Shown: positions 19,392-20,926 of the stretch, in pieces
Layout: each line of letters begins with the position of its first letter
Position numbering within the stretch: the stretch's first letter is position 1
Source of the DNA: 13-2-20CM-68-14 sp035640035
Lineage (GTDB): Bacteria > Actinomycetota > Thermoleophilia > Gaiellales > Gaiellaceae
Assembly: GCA_035640035.1 (NCBI GenBank)
Contig: DASQWX010000095.1
Coordinates: forward strand, 1-20,926
DNA length: 20,926 nt
Direction: 5' to 3'
Program-made: the position numbers and the translations under genes
Notes under the pieces: generated by a model
What the model was told of the DNA's origin: nothing
The model's input: only the letters and a program-made list of their open reading frames with translations
Databases searched by the model: none

Positions 19392-20237
19392 CTAACCGAG
19401 AAATGCGTCGATGGCCTCGGCGCAGAGATCGGGGCGCTCGCCGATGAGCAGGTGGCCACAGTCGGCGATCACGCGGAGCGGCGCGTCGAGCCGGCGCGCG
19501 AAGTCGAGAGCGTCGGCGACAGCCAGCTGGTTGTCGCGCGCGCCCCAGAGGACGAGCGTCGGGCACCGCAGCTCCCCGAGCTCCGGCCGAACATCGTCTT
19601 CGACGAGAGCACGTGCGGCGCTGACCGAGTCGCTCGTCAGGCGGGTCCCTTCGAGAAACCCGTCGACAGCCGCGCGGGACAGGACCAGGGGATCCGCCGC
19701 ACCCCAGCGGCCCAAGACCGCATAGCGGAGAAACGCGCTCCCCGCGACCGAGTCGGCCCACGGAGCAACGAGCCGGCGCGGGCCGATGACGCCGAGAATT
19801 CGCAGGCCGTACTTGGCCCGGCGGGTAGTCGACGAGATTCCGGCGGTCGCTGCGAGCACGAGCGCCCTCACCTCGTCCGGACGCCGCAAGGCAAGCCGGA
19901 GCGAGACGACACCGCCGAGCGAGTGGCCGGCGAAAGCGGCGGGCAGCATCCCCTCGCGCTCCGCGACCAGCGCCAAGCGGTCGGCGAAGACCGAGAGGTT
20001 GGGAACCGCCGGCAACGGCGTCGAGAGCCCGTGCCCGGGTAGCTCGGGTACCAGGACTCGCCGGCTTTGGACGAGATGTGGGGCCACGTCGACCCAGTTC
20101 GCGGCGCAGCCTCCGAGACCGTGGACGAGCACGACCGGCTCGCCTCCCTCCGGACCGCCGACGAAGTAACGGATGCGGCCGGCCTTCACGTCTGTGAACC
20201 GCTCCTCGAAGTCCGGAAAATCCTTTGCGTCCGTCAC
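19392..20237 (-). CDS. Alpha/beta hydrolase
   Basis: The 281-residue protein is a complete alpha/beta hydrolase. Oxyanion-hole motif HGLGG is at 39-43. The nucleophile is Ser106 in GHSLGG. The acid is probably Asp235 in LWGARDNQ and the base His262 in DCGHLL. A helical lid spans about 135-205. It has no signal peptide, so it should act in the cytosol on an ester or related bond; the family also contains haloperoxidase-like, C-C hydrolase and epoxide hydrolase members, and I cannot choose between them. GTG 20237 has TAGTTT 6 nt upstream and no ribosome site. It is divergent from the leader of the small helix-turn-helix gene. Confidence 0.9.
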   Translation of the reverse strand: MTDAKDFPDFEERFTDVKAGRIRYFVGGPEGGEPVVLVHGLGGCAANWVDVAPHLVQSRRVLVPELPGHGLSTPLPAVPNLSVFADRLALVAEREGMLPAAFAGHSLGGVVSLRLALRRPDEVRALVLAATAGISSTTRRAKYGLRILGVIGPRRLVAPWADSVAGSAFLRYAVLGRWGAADPLVLSRAAVDGFLEGTRLTSDSVSAARALVEDDVRPELGELRCPTLVLWGARDNQLAVADALDFARRLDAPLRVIADCGHLLIGERPDLCAEAIDAFLG

Positions 20238-20253
20238 GCTGGCAAACTATTGT
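20225..20253 (+). promoter_or_regulatory. Promoter of the helix-turn-helix gene leader
   Basis: A -35-like TTGCGT (20225-20230), a 17-bp spacer and a -10 TATTGT (20248-20253) form the best sigma-70-type pair in the window. The -35 lies inside the divergent hydrolase gene. Transcription should start about 20259. Confidence 0.5.
20238..20249 (-). promoter_or_regulatory. -10 element of the alpha/beta hydrolase gene, leaderless type
   Basis: On the minus strand TAGTTT (20249-20244) is followed by GCCAGC and GTG 20237. It overlaps the divergent promoter by two bases. Confidence 0.5.
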
Positions 20254-20258
20254 TCGAC

Positions 20259-20291
20259 GTGATGGATGACCTGGGAGGGCAGGCCCTTTGA
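20259..20291 (+). CDS. Possible 10-codon leader peptide
   Basis: GTG at 20259, directly followed by an in-frame ATG, opens a frame encoding M-M-D-D-L-G-G-Q-A-L and ending with TGA at 20289-20291. It starts 5 nt after the -10 TATTGT, so it would be leaderless or nearly so. It ends 36 nt before an intrinsic terminator and 90 nt before the helix-turn-helix gene. The position is that of an attenuator leader peptide. No amino acid is strongly enriched, so a charged-tRNA sensor is not obvious. It could be chance. Confidence 0.35.
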   Translation: MMDDLGGQAL

Positions 20292-20327
20292 TTCCTGTCG
20301 GCAAGACAATCGGAGCGGTTCACTGAG
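20292..20327 (+). promoter_or_regulatory. Leader RNA segment with alternative hairpins
   Basis: TGTC (20296-20299) and GACA (20305-20308) can form a small hairpin. CCTGTC (20294-20299) can instead pair with the terminator's 3' arm GACGGG (20349-20354, one G-U pair). GGTTC (20317-20321) can pair with GAGCC (20325-20329), which overlaps the terminator's 5' arm. These structures compete with the terminator, as in an attenuator. I read the pairings by eye, without energy values. Confidence 0.35.
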
Positions 20328-20360
20328 CCCGTCCATGCGAGAGCACGAGACGGGTTTTTT
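20328..20360 (+). terminator. Intrinsic terminator inside the leader of the helix-turn-helix gene
   Basis: CCCGTC (20328-20333) pairs with GACGGG (20349-20354), enclosing a second stem TGC/GCA with a GAGA tetraloop, and six T's follow (20355-20360). It lies before the gene's ribosome binding site, so the gene needs readthrough or antitermination. Confidence 0.7.
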
Positions 20361-20371
20361 GTTGGATCGCA

Positions 20372-20377
20372 GGGAGG
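20372..20377 (+). promoter_or_regulatory. Strong ribosome binding site of the helix-turn-helix gene
   Basis: GGGAGG lies 4 nt before the ATG at 20382. Its strength fixes this start and supports the small gene as real. Confidence 0.75.
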
Positions 20378-20381
20378 TCAT

Positions 20382-20552
20382 ATGGCGAACCACCTGACGC
20401 CCGAGGAGCTGTCGAAAGAGCTTGGGATCGATCGCCAAGAGGTGATCAAGGTCTGCGTACAAGAGTCGATCCCGATCTACCACGGGAAGATCGACAAGAC
20501 CTTGTTCCAGGCTCAGCTCCAGGCGCTGGGGGCGGTCCCGCAGCACCATTAG
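20382..20552 (+). CDS. Small helix-turn-helix protein, 56 residues
   Basis: The predicted protein begins MANHLTPEELSKELGIDRQE and continues VIKVCVQESIPIYHGKIDKT. This resembles the winged helix of excisionase/MerR-like proteins: LTPEELSKELG as the first helices, IDRQEVIKVC as the recognition helix, and IPIYHGKIDKTLFQAQL where a wing and last helix would be. It is therefore likely a small DNA-binding protein or cofactor, but I do not recognise a named member. The GGGAGG site and good codon structure support expression. Its long leader holds a terminator and a possible leader peptide, so output appears to be regulated. It converges on Ku with 8 bp between the stops. A link to DNA repair is only positional. 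Confidence 0.75.
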   Translation: MANHLTPEELSKELGIDRQEVIKVCVQESIPIYHGKIDKTLFQAQLQALGAVPQHH

Positions 20553-20560
20553 GACGCGCG

Positions 20561-20926
20561 CTACTTGCGCGCAGCGACTTTGCGACGGGAGCCGCCCGCC
20601 GAGGCGGCTTTCGTCTTCTTGGCAGCCGCCTTGCTCGGCGTCTTCTCCTGCGCCTCGGCGACGCTCGCGCGGAGCGCTTCCATCAGATCGACGACCGGCG
20701 CGACCTCCTCCGCCGGCTCCGGCGCTGCGATCTCCTCGCCCGCAAGCTTCGCCTCGAGCAGCTCTCTCAGGTCACGTCGATACTCGCTGACGAGCTCCTG
20801 CGGGTCGAAATCGGCGGCCAGGCTGCCGATCACCTGGCGCGCGAGCTCGAGCTCAGCGTCCTTGACGTCGATCTCCTCGACGGCCTCTTCGATCTCGGTC
20901 TGTGAGCGAACATCCTCGGCGAGGAA
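20561..20926 (-). CDS. ku: Ku protein, C-terminal part (partial)
   Basis: The last 121 residues of a bacterial Ku are present; the N-terminal part lies beyond the window. The end of the Ku core and its helical arm are recognisable: AEDVRSQTEIEEAVEEIDVK, ELELARQVIGSLAADFDPQE, and LVSEYRRDLRELLEAKLAGE. The family binds DNA ends as a homodimer and recruits LigD for non-homologous end joining. The final 30 residues are Lys/Ala/Ser-rich (AAAKKTKAASAGGSRRKVAA), the basic extended tail seen in many actinobacterial Ku proteins that aids DNA binding. A GCGCG/CGCGC hairpin (20556-20572) lies over its stop codon and may end convergent transcripts. ligD is not in view. Confidence 0.9.
   Translation of the reverse strand, partial: FLAEDVRSQTEIEEAVEEIDVKDAELELARQVIGSLAADFDPQELVSEYRRDLRELLEAKLAGEEIAAPEPAEEVAPVVDLMEALRASVAEAQEKTPSKAAAKKTKAASAGGSRRKVAARK

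Noticed and set aside
20259..20360. The leader RNA as SRP 4.5S RNA, 6S RNA or a T-box
   Set aside because: I could not find the SRP GGAAGG/AGCAG loop, the 6S open-bubble layout or a T-box sequence, so I keep it as an unclassified leader.

Overview
The window is about two-thirds G+C by eye, is packed with genes on both strands, and has no gap over about 230 bp. I read it as the chromosome of a high-GC actinobacterium. The DUF4081-type GNAT enzyme, a Ku protein with a basic tail, GTG/TTG starts and many apparently leaderless promoters fit this. The style suggests a deep-branching soil lineage such as Thermoleophilia/Gaiellales, but that placement is inference. I see no phage, transposon, plasmid, CRISPR or rRNA sequence. 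Most genes are housekeeping or general metabolism.

Layout. 1-2568: a partial membrane-leader gene and a DUF4081 GNAT acetyltransferase on the minus strand. These are divergent from a deoD nucleoside phosphorylase that is coupled to a diacylglycerol-kinase-like lipid kinase. A 26-bp near-palindrome lies between the divergent units. 2578-3961: a coiled-coil protein and an L,D-transpeptidase (minus), with a small CxxC protein divergent from the latter. 4010-7197: a sirtuin divergent from a 4HBT thioesterase, then a VanW-family envelope protein. 7198-7424: a gap holding a partial duplication of the 3' end of the next gene. 7425-10327 (minus): an acyl-CoA dehydrogenase, an enolase-superfamily enzyme, and a secreted lysine/glycine repeat protein. 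10435-13303: an O-antigen-ligase-like protein divergent from a second acyl-CoA dehydrogenase. 13300-17305 (minus): a GPH-like MFS transporter, its coupled TetR regulator, an SPFH/NfeD membrane pair and a HAD hydrolase. 17368-19276 (plus): an MFS transporter, a CoA-binding protein and a 56-residue basic protein in overlapping frames, then tRNA-Pro(CGG) and its terminator. 19392-20926: an alpha/beta hydrolase (minus), a 56-residue helix-turn-helix protein with an elaborate leader (plus), and the C-terminal part of Ku (minus).

Two points are the most noteworthy. First, the leader at 20225-20381 combines a promoter, a nearly leaderless 10-codon ORF, competing RNA hairpins, an intrinsic terminator with six T's, and then a strong ribosome binding site for the helix-turn-helix gene. 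This is the layout of a transcription attenuator, like that upstream of whiB7, and it is the best candidate here for something undescribed. Second, several first-in-unit genes carry a TANNNT hexamer 6 or 7 nt before a GTG or ATG and no Shine-Dalgarno sequence, which points to widespread leaderless transcription. The lipid kinase appears to need an ATT start codon.
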